Origin: an uncultured Collinsella sp.
GTDB lineage: Bacteria; Actinomycetota; Coriobacteriia; Coriobacteriales; Coriobacteriaceae
DNA length: 64,000 nt
Direction of reading: 5' to 3'
Assembly: GCA_902465265.1 (NCBI GenBank)
Contig: CABQMF010000005.1
Location: 1-64,000, forward strand
The notes beneath the pieces are model-generated. The model had not been told where the DNA came from. It did no database searches and saw nothing but the letters and a program-made list of their open reading frames with translations. Positions within the stretch are counted from its first letter, which is position 1, and each line of letters begins with the position of its first letter. Positions 17,176 to 25,690 of this stretch are shown here, piece after piece. Made by a program: the position numbers and the translations under genes.

Positions 17176-18048
17176 ATGGGCGAGCAGGTTTGCAAGGCGG
17201 ACATGGGCGGCGGCGGAGCTGCGGGCGTGGATGCGAACGGTTATCCGGTCGAGACTACGGGCAACGCGGTACTGGACATCTTGGAGCATCGCTCGTCTAC
17301 GCGTGCCTTCGCGCGTGATGACGACGACCGTCCCGTGGCGGTGACCGACGAGCAGCGTGCAGCGATTCTGCATGCGGCGAGTCGCGCGCCGTCGGCGGGC
17401 GCCATGATGATGTATTCCATCGTGAGCATCCGCGAGCAGGCTACGCTCGACCGCCTGGCCGACCTGTGCGACCACCAGCCCATGATCGCCAAGGCGCCCT
17501 GGGCACTCATATTTGTGGTCGATTATGCCAAGTGGATCGATCTGTTTGAGCACGTGGGCTGCTTTGAGCCCGAGTTCGTCGAGCGCACGGGCAAGGCGCC
17601 CCGCCGCGCGCCGGGTTTGGGCGACTTTGCCATCGCGGCCCAGGACGCCGTGATCGCCGCGCAAAACGCCGTGGTTGCCGCCGAGGCCCTGGGCCTGGGG
17701 AGCTGCTACATCGGCGACATCGTGGAGAACGCCGAAGAAGTGGCCGAGCTGCTGGGCCTGCCACCCTATACCATGCCGCTGTCGATGCTCATCATCGGCA
17801 CGCCCCGCAAGGAGCGCCCGGCGATCGCGCATCCCGTGGTGAACCTGGTACACGAGGAGCGCTACTGCCGTGCGGACGACGCGACTATGGATGCGCAGGT
17901 GGCCGAGATGGATGCGATGTTTCGCCCACATGCCCGTGAGGTGGGCGAGCGCGTGGTGGATATCTACACCCGCAAGCACACGAGCCCCTTTATGGCCGAG
18001 ATGAGCCGTTCCATGGAGTGGTGGTTCAAAAACTGGCTCGGCAGGTAG
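17176..18048 (+). CDS. Nitroreductase family protein
   Basis: The protein has 290 residues. Residues 30-205 form the FMN-binding nitroreductase fold: ILEHRSSTRAF with the phosphate-contact Arg, ASRAPSAGAMMMYS and a late EALGLGSCYIGDI. The C-terminal 80 residues form a helical extension ending SMEWWFKNWLGR, not part of the core fold. Such enzymes reduce nitro-, quinone- or flavin substrates with NAD(P)H; the substrate is unknown. ATG 17176 follows a GAGGAT box. About 30 Gly-rich residues precede the fold and may be poorly ordered. It is transcribed alone and followed by a perfect P4 palindrome (18051-18083). Confidence 0.87.
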   Translation: MGEQVCKADMGGGGAAGVDANGYPVETTGNAVLDILEHRSSTRAFARDDDDRPVAVTDEQRAAILHAASRAPSAGAMMMYSIVSIREQATLDRLADLCDHQPMIAKAPWALIFVVDYAKWIDLFEHVGCFEPEFVERTGKAPRRAPGLGDFAIAAQDAVIAAQNAVVAAEALGLGSCYIGDIVENAEEVAELLGLPPYTMPLSMLIIGTPRKERPAIAHPVVNLVHEERYCRADDATMDAQVAEMDAMFRPHAREVGERVVDIYTRKHTSPFMAEMSRSMEWWFKNWLGR

Positions 18049-18050
18049 CC

Positions 18051-18083
18051 AATGTGACAAAGGGACAGTCCCTTTGTCACATT
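18051..18083. repeat. REP-like palindrome, family P4, copy 1
   Basis: AATGTGACAAAGGGAC is separated by one base from its exact complement, ending at 18083. Related copies lie at 31425-31455, 43960-43990, 49979-50008, and degraded ones at 45012-45033 and 56632-56657. Confidence 0.8.
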
Positions 18084-18143
18084 CCATATCGCCGCGGTGG
18101 CCTAAAGGCCGTATAAATGTTTATCTAGCTGGGAAAACGGTGC

Positions 18144-18172
18144 CGTGCAAGCGCAGGCCGATTGCCTATAAT
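18144..18172 (+). promoter_or_regulatory. Putative kup promoter
   Basis: A perfect TATAAT -10 box lies at 18167-18172, 35 bases before the kup start. The -35 region (near 18144-18150, GTGCAA-like) is weak, which would fit an activator-dependent promoter. Confidence 0.5.
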
Positions 18173-18207
18173 CCCTTCGAACATTAAAGTTGGGAGGAAA
18201 CCGGCTT

Positions 18208-20235
18208 ATGGAACAAAAGGCCAAGGAGGCAGCCTCGCACGCTGCGATTCCTGTGAGCATCTCGGCGATGCTCGTCACGCTGGGCGTGGTGTATGGCGAT
18301 ATCGGCACCAGCCCCATGTATGTAACCAAGGCGCTCGTTGCCGGCAACGGCGGCATCGGAAGCGTCACGCAGGAGTTCGTGCTCGGCGCGCTCTCCCTTG
18401 TCATGTGGACGGTCACGCTGCTGACGACCGTCAAGTACGTGCTGATCTCGCTGCGCGCCGACAACCACGGCGAGGGCGGTATCTTTGCCCTGTACAGCCT
18501 GGTCAAGCGTTGCGGCAAGTGGCTCATCATCCCCGCCATGCTGGGCGGCGCCGCGCTGCTTGCCGACGGCATCCTGACGCCTGCCGTTACCGTCACCACG
18601 GCCATCGAGGGTCTGCGCACCATCCCGGCAGTCCATGCTGTGTTGGGCGACGATCAGGGCCGCGTCGTGGCTATCACGCTTGCCATCATCATTGTGCTCT
18701 TCTTGGTGCAGCGTATCGGTACGGCCAAGATCGGCCGTGCCTTTGGCCCCATCATGACGCTGTGGTTTCTGTTCCTGGGCGGTACGGGTCTGTTCTTTGT
18801 CTTCCAGTACCCCGCGGTGCTGCTGTGCCTCAACCCGCTGCGCGGCATCGGCTTTCTGCTGAGCCCCAACAACCATGCAGGCATCATGATTCTGGGCAGC
18901 TGCTTCCTCGCCACCACCGGTGCCGAGGCGCTCTACTCCGACATGGGCCATGTGGGCCGCGGCAACATTTACGCCACCTGGCCGTTCGTCAAGTGCTGCT
19001 TGCTGCTGTCCTATATGGGCCAGGGCGCTTGGCTTATCAACAACGCCGGCAACCCGGAGCTCATGGGTATCGCCGACCTCAACCCCTTCTACCAGATGCT
19101 CGCCCCGGGTCTGCGTCCCTTTGCCGTCGGCCTTTCCACTGTCGCGGCCATCATTGCCTCGCAGGCGCTCATCACCGGCGCATTCTCGCTGGTGTCCGAG
19201 GCCAGTCGCCTGGACCTCATGCCGCACATGCAGGTCTTCTATCCTGCCGAGACCAAGGGCCAGCTCTATATTCCCATGGTCAACAACGTCATGCTTGTGG
19301 GCTGCGTCGTCGTGGTGCTGCTGTTCCAGAGCTCGGCGCACATGGAGGCCGCCTACGGCTTGGCGATTACCCTGACCATGATGTGCACGACGCTGCTGCT
19401 CTTCTTCTACTTGCATGTTGATCGCGGCCTTAAGGTCGTCCCGTATATCTTCGTTGCGTTCTTCCTCATGCTCGAGGGCTTCTTCTTTGTGAGCTCGCTT
19501 ACCAAGTTCTTCCACGGTGGCTATTTCACCATTCTGATGGCCATGCTCATCATGGGCATTATGGTGTGCTGGTACAACGGCACGGCGGTCGAGCAGCGCC
19601 AGTTTACGCTGCTGCCGCTGCGCAGCTACCTGCCGCAGCTCAAGCGCCTGCGCGACGACGACCGTTACGAGCGCATAAGTGACAACATCGTGTACCTGAC
19701 CAAGGACACCCATACCGACTACATCGACCGCGATATCGTCTATTCGATCTTGGACAAGCATCCCAAGCGCGCCCGCGCCTGGTGGTTTGTGAATGTCGAG
19801 ACTATGGACGAACCGCACACCTTTGCCTATTCGGTCGAGACGTTCGGCACCGACTACGTGTTCCGCGTGCATCTGTACCTGGGCTACAAGATCAACCAGC
19901 GCGTCAATGCCTACCTGCGTCAGGTTGTTCAGGACCTGGCTGCCACCGGCGAGCTGCCGCCGCAGACGCATGACTACTCGGTCTACAAGGATCCGGGTAA
20001 CATTGGCACGTTCAAGTTCATCCTGATCCGTAAGCTTCTGGCGCCCGAAAGCGATGTGGAGCCGAGCGAGCGTACGGCCATCACGCTCAAGTACATCATC
20101 CGCCGCGCCGCCGGCACGCCTGCACGCTGGTATGGCCTGGAGAACTCCAACGTGAGCTTTGAGTACGTGCCGCTGTTCACCAAGTTCAAGGCCGTGAACA
20201 AGATGCATCGCCTGGCCCCCAACGAGCGGCCGTAG
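18208..20235 (+). CDS. kup: Kup/KUP potassium uptake permease
   Basis: The protein has 675 residues. About twelve membrane segments (13-445) are followed by a cytoplasmic C-terminal domain. Family signatures include VVYGDIGTSPMYV (about 25-38), NHGEGGIFALYSL and TGAEALYSDMGH. It imports K+ with protons. ATG 18208 follows GGAGGA at 18193-18198. Downstream lie a small membrane protein and a KdpD/KdpE-like two-component pair, and no kdpFABC is present in the window. This suggests potassium- or turgor-responsive control of kup. In many Gram-positives Kup is also gated by c-di-AMP; I cannot judge that here. Confidence 0.95.
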   Translation: MEQKAKEAASHAAIPVSISAMLVTLGVVYGDIGTSPMYVTKALVAGNGGIGSVTQEFVLGALSLVMWTVTLLTTVKYVLISLRADNHGEGGIFALYSLVKRCGKWLIIPAMLGGAALLADGILTPAVTVTTAIEGLRTIPAVHAVLGDDQGRVVAITLAIIIVLFLVQRIGTAKIGRAFGPIMTLWFLFLGGTGLFFVFQYPAVLLCLNPLRGIGFLLSPNNHAGIMILGSCFLATTGAEALYSDMGHVGRGNIYATWPFVKCCLLLSYMGQGAWLINNAGNPELMGIADLNPFYQMLAPGLRPFAVGLSTVAAIIASQALITGAFSLVSEASRLDLMPHMQVFYPAETKGQLYIPMVNNVMLVGCVVVVLLFQSSAHMEAAYGLAITLTMMCTTLLLFFYLHVDRGLKVVPYIFVAFFLMLEGFFFVSSLTKFFHGGYFTILMAMLIMGIMVCWYNGTAVEQRQFTLLPLRSYLPQLKRLRDDDRYERISDNIVYLTKDTHTDYIDRDIVYSILDKHPKRARAWWFVNVETMDEPHTFAYSVETFGTDYVFRVHLYLGYKINQRVNAYLRQVVQDLAATGELPPQTHDYSVYKDPGNIGTFKFILIRKLLAPESDVEPSERTAITLKYIIRRAAGTPARWYGLENSNVSFEYVPLFTKFKAVNKMHRLAPNERP

Positions 20236-20304
20236 TCGACGCTCGAGGTTTGTCTGCGAACGGGCGGGTTTGTATTGACGGGGATTGAGTCCTGGGAGGA
20301 AACC

Positions 20305-20499
20305 ATGGATGCAAAGGTGCTTGACGGTTGCGATCTTGCTGCCGAGCTGGTGCGTGAGGCGCGCGTCGACGCCGCCGAAGATCGGTTCTTTACGAATCGG
20401 GCCAACATGGACATGGCCGATCGCGTGATCTCGATTGTGGTGACGCTGCTTGTCGCGGCGTGCGTGTGCGCACTGCTCGCGCACGTGCTGTTTGTCTAA
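20305..20499 (+). CDS. Small single-pass membrane protein between kup and kdpD-like gene
   Basis: The frame encodes 64 residues: an acidic, soluble first 38 and a strongly hydrophobic segment (VISIVVTLLVAACVCALLAHV) to the end. ATG 20305 has a good GGAGG box five bases upstream, which argues it is real. It is longer than KdpF and shows no similarity to it that I can see. Its place between a K+ permease and a potassium-type sensor suggests an accessory role in the same system; function unknown. Confidence 0.6.
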   Translation: MDAKVLDGCDLAAELVREARVDAAEDRFFTNRANMDMADRVISIVVTLLVAACVCALLAHVLFV

Positions 20500-20545
20500 C
20501 GATCGCAGGCTGCAAAGGCTTTACACTTGGAACCACCACAAGGGG

Positions 20546-20588
20546 AAACCACCACAAAGGTGCCTGTCCCCTTTGTGGTGGTTTTTGT
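20546..20588 (+). terminator. Intrinsic terminator between the small membrane ORF and the sensor kinase
   Basis: AAACCACCACAAAGG pairs with CCTTTGTGGTGGTTT and is followed by TTTTTG. The loop TGCCTGTCC and stem resemble the P4 repeats. It would limit read-through from kup into the kinase gene, so the kinase may have its own promoter or depend on read-through. Confidence 0.65.
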
Positions 20589-20612
20589 TTTTGAGAGAGG
20601 GGCGGGACGCTG

Positions 20613-22238
20613 ATGGACGTCCGTACGGACGGCGATATTGCCGATAGCTTTTGGTGGCGGCGCACAACGCTGACGCGCCGCACTCCTCTGTATGACGCCT
20701 GCGTATCGGCGGGGCTGCTGGTCGCGGCGACGATTGTGGGCGCGCTGCTCGACCATCCGGGTCTCGCGCCGAGCATCATGATCGTCTATGTGTTCGCCGT
20801 TCAGCTGTGCGCATTCTTTACCTGGAGTCGCCTGTATTGCTTGCTGAGCTCGGCTGCCGCCGTGGCGCTCTACAACTTCTTGTTTGTCGACCCGCGCTAC
20901 TCGCTGTCGCTTATCGACCGCGGCTATCCCGGCATGTTCTTCATCATGTTCGTGGTTTCGCTTGTGTCGAGCTCGATTGCGTTGGCCCTGCGCCGCGCCT
21001 TGGCACAGGCTGCCGCCAGCGACCGCCGCACGCATATGGTGCTCGAGACCAACCGCATGCTGCAGCGGTGCGCCGATCAGCAGCAGATTGTGCATGCCAT
21101 GGCAACGCAGCTGGCTCGTCTTTCGGGCTGTCCGGTCGTGTGGTACAGCGCTGACGCCGAGGGCGATGACCTGCTGCCGCGTGCGACATACACGGCCGTG
21201 GGCGATGCCGCGCCGGTGCATGAACTGGCGCCGCAGATGCCGCCGCGGCTCTCGGCGTCTGCCTATGTGGGAACGCCGCTCGATGCCACCTATGGCGGCT
21301 CGGCGTTTTATGGCATCTACCTGACGGTTCGCACGGGTGATGGCTTCGTGCGCTCGGGCGACCCCGCCTCGGTGGTGGGCGTGCTGGCTATCGTTGCCGA
21401 GCCCGACGTGCTGACGCACGAGGAACGGACACTTGCCGATGCCATCGTGAGCGAAGGCGAGCTGGCGCTCGATCGCGCCCGCGCCATGGAGGCCCGCGAG
21501 GAGGCGGCGGTGCTCGCCAAAAACGAGCAGCTGCGCGCCAACCTGCTGCGCTCCATCTCGCACGACCTGCGCACGCCGCTCACCAGTATTTCGGGCAATG
21601 CCGACGTGCTGCTCGACCAGGGTTCGACCGGCACCGCGGTGCTCGATGCCCAGACGCGCCGCGGCCTGCTTCTATCCATTCGCTCGGATGCGCTGTGGCT
21701 CAACGCCACCGTCGAGAACCTGCTCGCCATTACCAAGCTTGAGGGCGGCGGTATGCGACTGTCGACCACGCTCGAGCTCATGGACGATATCGTCGAGGAG
21801 GCGCTGCGCCACGTGAACCCTGCCGTGCGCGAGCACGACCTTAAGGTGGTGGCGTGCGATGAGCCGGCGCTCGTCAACGTCGATGCGCGCCTGATGGTGC
21901 AGCTGGTGGTCAATCTGGTGAACAACGCCATCACCTATACGCCCGCAGGCTCGCATATCGTGATTTCGATTAACGTTGACGACGGATGCGTGACGTGCTC
22001 GGTAGCCGATGACGGCCCGGGCATTGCGCCCGAGGACCGCGAGCGAATCTTTGAGTCGTTCTACACCGCCAACCATGGTCTGGCCGACAGCCATCGCAGC
22101 GTTGGCCTGGGTCTTTCGCTCTGTCGTTCCATTGCGTTGGCGCATGGCGGTAGCATAGAGGTTGCCGCGGCGGACCCGCATGGCTCTGTCTTTACGATTG
22201 GGCTTCCCGCCGCCGACGTTTCGTTTGATAAGGAGTAG
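20613..22238 (+). CDS. KdpD-like sensor histidine kinase, truncated at the N-terminus
   Basis: The protein has 541 residues. It starts with the four-helix KdpD membrane module (DUF4118, about 28-130), then a GAF-like sensor region (about 145-285), a HisKA helix pair with SISHDLRTPLTSISGN (phospho-accepting His near 317) and a catalytic ATPase domain (LVVNLVNNAITYT, DDGPGIAPEDR, GLGLSLCRSIA). The classical KdpD N-terminal domain and USP domain, about 380 residues, are missing. It should phosphorylate the regulator whose gene starts five bases after its stop. Likely signals: K+ limitation or turgor. It sits on the same strand as kup but after a terminator. Confidence 0.88.
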   Translation: MDVRTDGDIADSFWWRRTTLTRRTPLYDACVSAGLLVAATIVGALLDHPGLAPSIMIVYVFAVQLCAFFTWSRLYCLLSSAAAVALYNFLFVDPRYSLSLIDRGYPGMFFIMFVVSLVSSSIALALRRALAQAAASDRRTHMVLETNRMLQRCADQQQIVHAMATQLARLSGCPVVWYSADAEGDDLLPRATYTAVGDAAPVHELAPQMPPRLSASAYVGTPLDATYGGSAFYGIYLTVRTGDGFVRSGDPASVVGVLAIVAEPDVLTHEERTLADAIVSEGELALDRARAMEAREEAAVLAKNEQLRANLLRSISHDLRTPLTSISGNADVLLDQGSTGTAVLDAQTRRGLLLSIRSDALWLNATVENLLAITKLEGGGMRLSTTLELMDDIVEEALRHVNPAVREHDLKVVACDEPALVNVDARLMVQLVVNLVNNAITYTPAGSHIVISINVDDGCVTCSVADDGPGIAPEDRERIFESFYTANHGLADSHRSVGLGLSLCRSIALAHGGSIEVAAADPHGSVFTIGLPAADVSFDKE

Positions 22239-22242
22239 CGCT

Positions 22243-22956
22243 GTGCCGAACTCTGCCGTAAAACCGCTCATCTTGGTCGTTGAGGACGATTCCGCTGTTC
22301 GCAACCTTATCGTTGCCGCGCTCGAGGCGCACGGCTTGCGCCATATGGCCGTGGAGACCGCCCATGCCGCCATCGCCGCCGCCTCGTCGCAGGCACCGAG
22401 CATTGTGCTGCTCGATCTGGGCCTGCCCGATATGGATGGTGTCAAGGTGGTGGAGTCGGTGCGCGCATGGTCGGGCATGCCGATCATTGTGGTCTCGGCG
22501 CGCAGCGAGGATGCGGACAAGATCCGCGCGCTCGATGCCGGCGCCGACGACTACCTGACCAAGCCGTTTTCGGTCGAGGAGTTGCTCGCGCGCATTCGCA
22601 CGACGCTCAGGCGTCTTTCGTATGCACAGACGGGCGGCGTTGCCTCCGAGGGCTCGTTCGATACCGGTGAGCTGCATATCGATTTTGATGCCGGCATCGC
22701 CACGATGGATGGCGAGGAGCTGCACCTAACGCCGATCGAGTACAAGCTCCTGTGCCTGCTAGCGCACAACGCCGACAAGGTGCTGACGCACCAGTTTATC
22801 CTGCACGAGATTTGGGGCACGGCAACTAAGAGCGACCTGGCGAGCCTGCGTGTCTTCATGGGCACGTTGCGTAAGAAGATTGAGTCCGACCCCGCGCATC
22901 CGCGCTATATCCAAACGCATGTGGGTATCGGTTACCGACTGGTCACCCAAGGCTAG
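22243..22956 (+). CDS. KdpE-like OmpR-family response regulator
   Basis: The protein has 237 residues: a receiver domain with acidic pair EDD, phospho-acceptor Asp in LLDLGLPDMDG and Lys in TKPFSVEEL, followed by a winged-helix DNA-binding domain (about 140-235, ending HVGIGYRL). GTG 22243 is preferred, with AAGGAG seven bases upstream; the frame extends further but overlaps the kinase. The kinase stop lies a few bases before, indicating a bicistronic unit. KdpE normally drives kdpFABC; here kup is the nearest candidate target. A P1 palindrome follows and may end the transcript. Confidence 0.9.
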   Translation: MPNSAVKPLILVVEDDSAVRNLIVAALEAHGLRHMAVETAHAAIAAASSQAPSIVLLDLGLPDMDGVKVVESVRAWSGMPIIVVSARSEDADKIRALDAGADDYLTKPFSVEELLARIRTTLRRLSYAQTGGVASEGSFDTGELHIDFDAGIATMDGEELHLTPIEYKLLCLLAHNADKVLTHQFILHEIWGTATKSDLASLRVFMGTLRKKIESDPAHPRYIQTHVGIGYRLVTQG

Positions 22957-22980
22957 ATCGCCAACCACCATTCCAATATG

Positions 22981-23047
22981 AGTTGCGGTGAAATAGTTCC
23001 TGTTTGGGCCTTTACCAGGCTTTTTTAGGAACTATTCCACCGCAACT
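22981..23047. repeat. Long palindrome, family P1, copy 2
   Basis: AGTTGCGGTGAAATAGTTCC at 22981-23000 pairs with 23028-23047 with one mismatch. It lies between the converging kdpE-like and rlmKL genes, where it could act as a terminator for both. Confidence 0.75.
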
Positions 23048-23050
23048 TTG

Positions 23051-25615
23051 TTATTTGCCCTTGGGCTTGCTGGCGTAGAACTTCTTCTTTGTGGGCTTGC
23101 CGGCAGGAGAGGGTTTGCCGGTAAAGTTCGACTTGCCGTTGCCGGCCTGCGTGTGCGCGGGTGCTGCCGCGCGAGGCTTTCGGGCCTCGGGGTTGCGCAG
23201 TTCCTCGACGCGCTCGGCAATTTCCTCGGCGCTAAAGCCGACCTCGGCCATGGCGTCCTCGATGGGCAGGCGGCGCACGATATAGCAATGGTGCACCTTC
23301 TGATTGCGCGCGAAATCCTCGGGGATGGTCTGTGCCGTAATGTCCTCCAGCACCACGCCCACACGCGCGAGCTTGCGCGTCTCGGGGCGGAAGCCGCGCA
23401 GGTTGCAGCTAAAGATGGCATGGCCGCCCTGTGCGAGCAGGCGAGATACGCCGGCCAAAAGCTCAACATGGTCGCGCTGGACATCCCAAGTGCGGCGGCC
23501 CATCTTTGTCGAGTTCGAGAACGTGGGTGGGTCGACAAAGATCAGGTCCCAGCGGTTGCGCGTCTGGCGCTGGTCACGAATCCAGGCGAGCACGTCGTCG
23601 CGCACAAAGTGATGCTGCGGCCCCACAAAGCCGTTCTGACGCATATTGCGCTCGGCCCAGTCCAGGTAGGTGTTGGAAAGATCGACCGTCACGGTCTCCT
23701 CGACGCCGCCGTCTGCCGCGTAGCAGGTGGCAGTGCCGGTATAGGCAAACAGATTGAGGAAGCGGCGCGCCTGCTTGGCGTGCTCGCGCACCAGGTTGCG
23801 GGTGACGCGGTGATCCAGGAAGATGCCCACATCCAGATAGTCGTCAAAGTTGACGGCAAAGGTGAGGCCGCCCTCTTCGATGAGCGGCAGGCGACGGCGC
23901 GCGATGTTGGCGCGCTCGCCCGATGCGCCCTTACCGGCGCCCTGCTTGCCGTACTGCGAGCCGCCGCGCGAACGCATGCGGGCCTTGGCGTGCACATGCT
24001 CGGCGGGAACATCCAAGATGCGCGGCGCGATGGCCAGAATGTCGAGCATACGGGCCTGGGCCAGTGCGGGGTCGATGGTCTTAGGCGCGGCGTATTCGGC
24101 GATGACGAGCCAGCGGCCCGGCGTCTGCGGGCAGCCCTCGTATAGGTCGATGGCGGCGGAGTAATCGGGTAGGTCGGCATCGTAGACGCGGTAGCAGCTC
24201 ACGCCCTCGCGCTTGGCCCACTTGCGACGCAGGCGGGCATTTTTGCGCAGGCGGTTGGCGAACTGCTCGGACTCCGGGATGAGCACGGGCAGCGGCTTTC
24301 CGTCGCCCAGGTCGAGCGTGGCGGCGGGCTCGGGCAAGGGGGAGGCGGCGTTGTCGTTGACTTCGTCGGCATCCGTGGCCTCGGCCTCGGCATCCGCACT
24401 GGTCGCAGCCTCAAACGCTGCGGCGGCGTGGTCGAGCGAAGGCCAGACTTCGACGGTCGCCTCCTCGTTATTGGGCATGACGGCGATCGAGCACTCGGGC
24501 TCGGCGTGGAGCGCGCGGGCCAGCAATCCATCGCGGGTGAGCACGGCGACCGGCGCCGCGGCAAGCTCGGGCGCTCGGCGCAGTTCACCGATGAGCGTCA
24601 TGGCGTCGTGCATGAGCGAAAGTGGTGTCTCGGTCGTATCCGCGACCACGGCGGCACCGGCGACGGCGCCCGCGTGGTCCAGTACGGTGGCGGACTTGGC
24701 GGCGCAGAAATCGACAAAACGCTTGTAGCCGGCGCACTTGACCATGCGCTCGGCGGTCTTGCGCGCGGCGGGGTCGATGTCTACGGCCACGATGCGTGCC
24801 TGGCGCTCGCGTGCTGCCGCCTCGCGCTCGCGCGCCTCGGCAAGTAGCTGCTCCCACAGGGCGGCGTCGTGCAGCTGCCAGCCCTCAAAGCCCCAGCGCT
24901 CGCGAGCGGCGCCCGGGGCGTGGTCGGTCAGGATATTCACTGCCTCCAGCAGCAGGCCGCCGCCGGCGCACGAGGCGTCGATCAGCGTGGGCAGGGCTTC
25001 GTTCTCGTAATCGTCGGCCGTCAGCTCGCGCTCGCACAGTGCAGTCCAGCTGACCTGCGCCAGCACCAGGGCGGCGTAGTCGGGGCGCAGTACGTGCACG
25101 CCCTCGCCGGCGCGGGTCGCGGCAGGCGGCAGGCGTTTGAACAGCGGGTCGCCCGAAAGGTCCAGGCTGATGCTCGCGCGGCGCTGACGCAGCGAAAGCA
25201 GCAGGTGAACGTCGGGATCGGCGGCGTCGACATCGGCGCGACGGCCTGTGGTCTCGGCCAGGTGGTCGCACAGCGCGTCTTTGGCGCGCAGGGCCGAGAA
25301 GCGCGTGTTGCGCAGCTGTTCGGTCACGCCGCGGGTGGTGATGGCGATGGTGGCGCCGGGGCGGATGATGCTCTCCCAGGCGATGTCGTAAACGCTATCG
25401 TACAGCTCATCGGCATCCTGCGCCTCAAAGCGCCCAAGCACCACGAATACACGGCTGGCCAGGCGTGACCACAGACAGGCGCGGTAGCCTTCTTCGAGCT
25501 CGCCCTCAAATGTAGCGCGGCCCTTCAGGCGGCGGACATGCGAAAGCCCGAGCCGTTTAAGCTCGTCGGCGAGTGCGGACTCAAAGCCCTCGGGGCAGCT
25601 TGCGTAAAATTCCAT
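23051..25615 (-). CDS. rlmL: 23S rRNA methyltransferase RlmKL, with degenerate N-terminal catalytic site
   Basis: The 854-residue protein has the RlmKL layout. Residues 1-160 are the THUMP-containing part, about 170-430 the RlmL-type domain (m2G2445) and about 500-800 the RlmK-type domain (m7G2069). In the second half the motifs are intact: LFAYTGTATCYAA, VDLSNTYLDWA, FVDPPTFSNS. In the first half they are not: the SAM-binding DPxCGSGT is replaced by DASCAGGG (213-220), and the catalytic NPPY is absent, with VVADTTETP (323-331) in its place. A Lys/Gly-rich tail ends the protein. The start is ATG 25615. The second activity is probably kept and the first probably lost; N-terminal residues may serve only in RNA binding. 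Confidence 0.85.
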   Translation of the reverse strand: MEFYASCPEGFESALADELKRLGLSHVRRLKGRATFEGELEEGYRACLWSRLASRVFVVLGRFEAQDADELYDSVYDIAWESIIRPGATIAITTRGVTEQLRNTRFSALRAKDALCDHLAETTGRRADVDAADPDVHLLLSLRQRRASISLDLSGDPLFKRLPPAATRAGEGVHVLRPDYAALVLAQVSWTALCERELTADDYENEALPTLIDASCAGGGLLLEAVNILTDHAPGAARERWGFEGWQLHDAALWEQLLAEAREREAAARERQARIVAVDIDPAARKTAERMVKCAGYKRFVDFCAAKSATVLDHAGAVAGAAVVADTTETPLSLMHDAMTLIGELRRAPELAAAPVAVLTRDGLLARALHAEPECSIAVMPNNEEATVEVWPSLDHAAAAFEAATSADAEAEATDADEVNDNAASPLPEPAATLDLGDGKPLPVLIPESEQFANRLRKNARLRRKWAKREGVSCYRVYDADLPDYSAAIDLYEGCPQTPGRWLVIAEYAAPKTIDPALAQARMLDILAIAPRILDVPAEHVHAKARMRSRGGSQYGKQGAGKGASGERANIARRRLPLIEEGGLTFAVNFDDYLDVGIFLDHRVTRNLVREHAKQARRFLNLFAYTGTATCYAADGGVEETVTVDLSNTYLDWAERNMRQNGFVGPQHHFVRDDVLAWIRDQRQTRNRWDLIFVDPPTFSNSTKMGRRTWDVQRDHVELLAGVSRLLAQGGHAIFSCNLRGFRPETRKLARVGVVLEDITAQTIPEDFARNQKVHHCYIVRRLPIEDAMAEVGFSAEEIAERVEELRNPEARKPRAAAPAHTQAGNGKSNFTGKPSPAGKPTKKKFYASKPKGK

Positions 25616-25690
25616 GGGTGACCTCTCTGGTTGCGTCGCTCCATTATATGATGGATGCTTCGTTTGCCCTTATCCTCGAAAGGAACCCAT

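Noticed and set aside
18184..20484. A 766-codon open frame antisense to kup
   Set aside because: The product is rich in His, Gln, Arg and Asp with no domain or start signal. It mirrors codon bias of the kup gene. Similar long antisense frames opposite the ABC exporter, tex, lpdC and glycerate kinase genes are also shadows.
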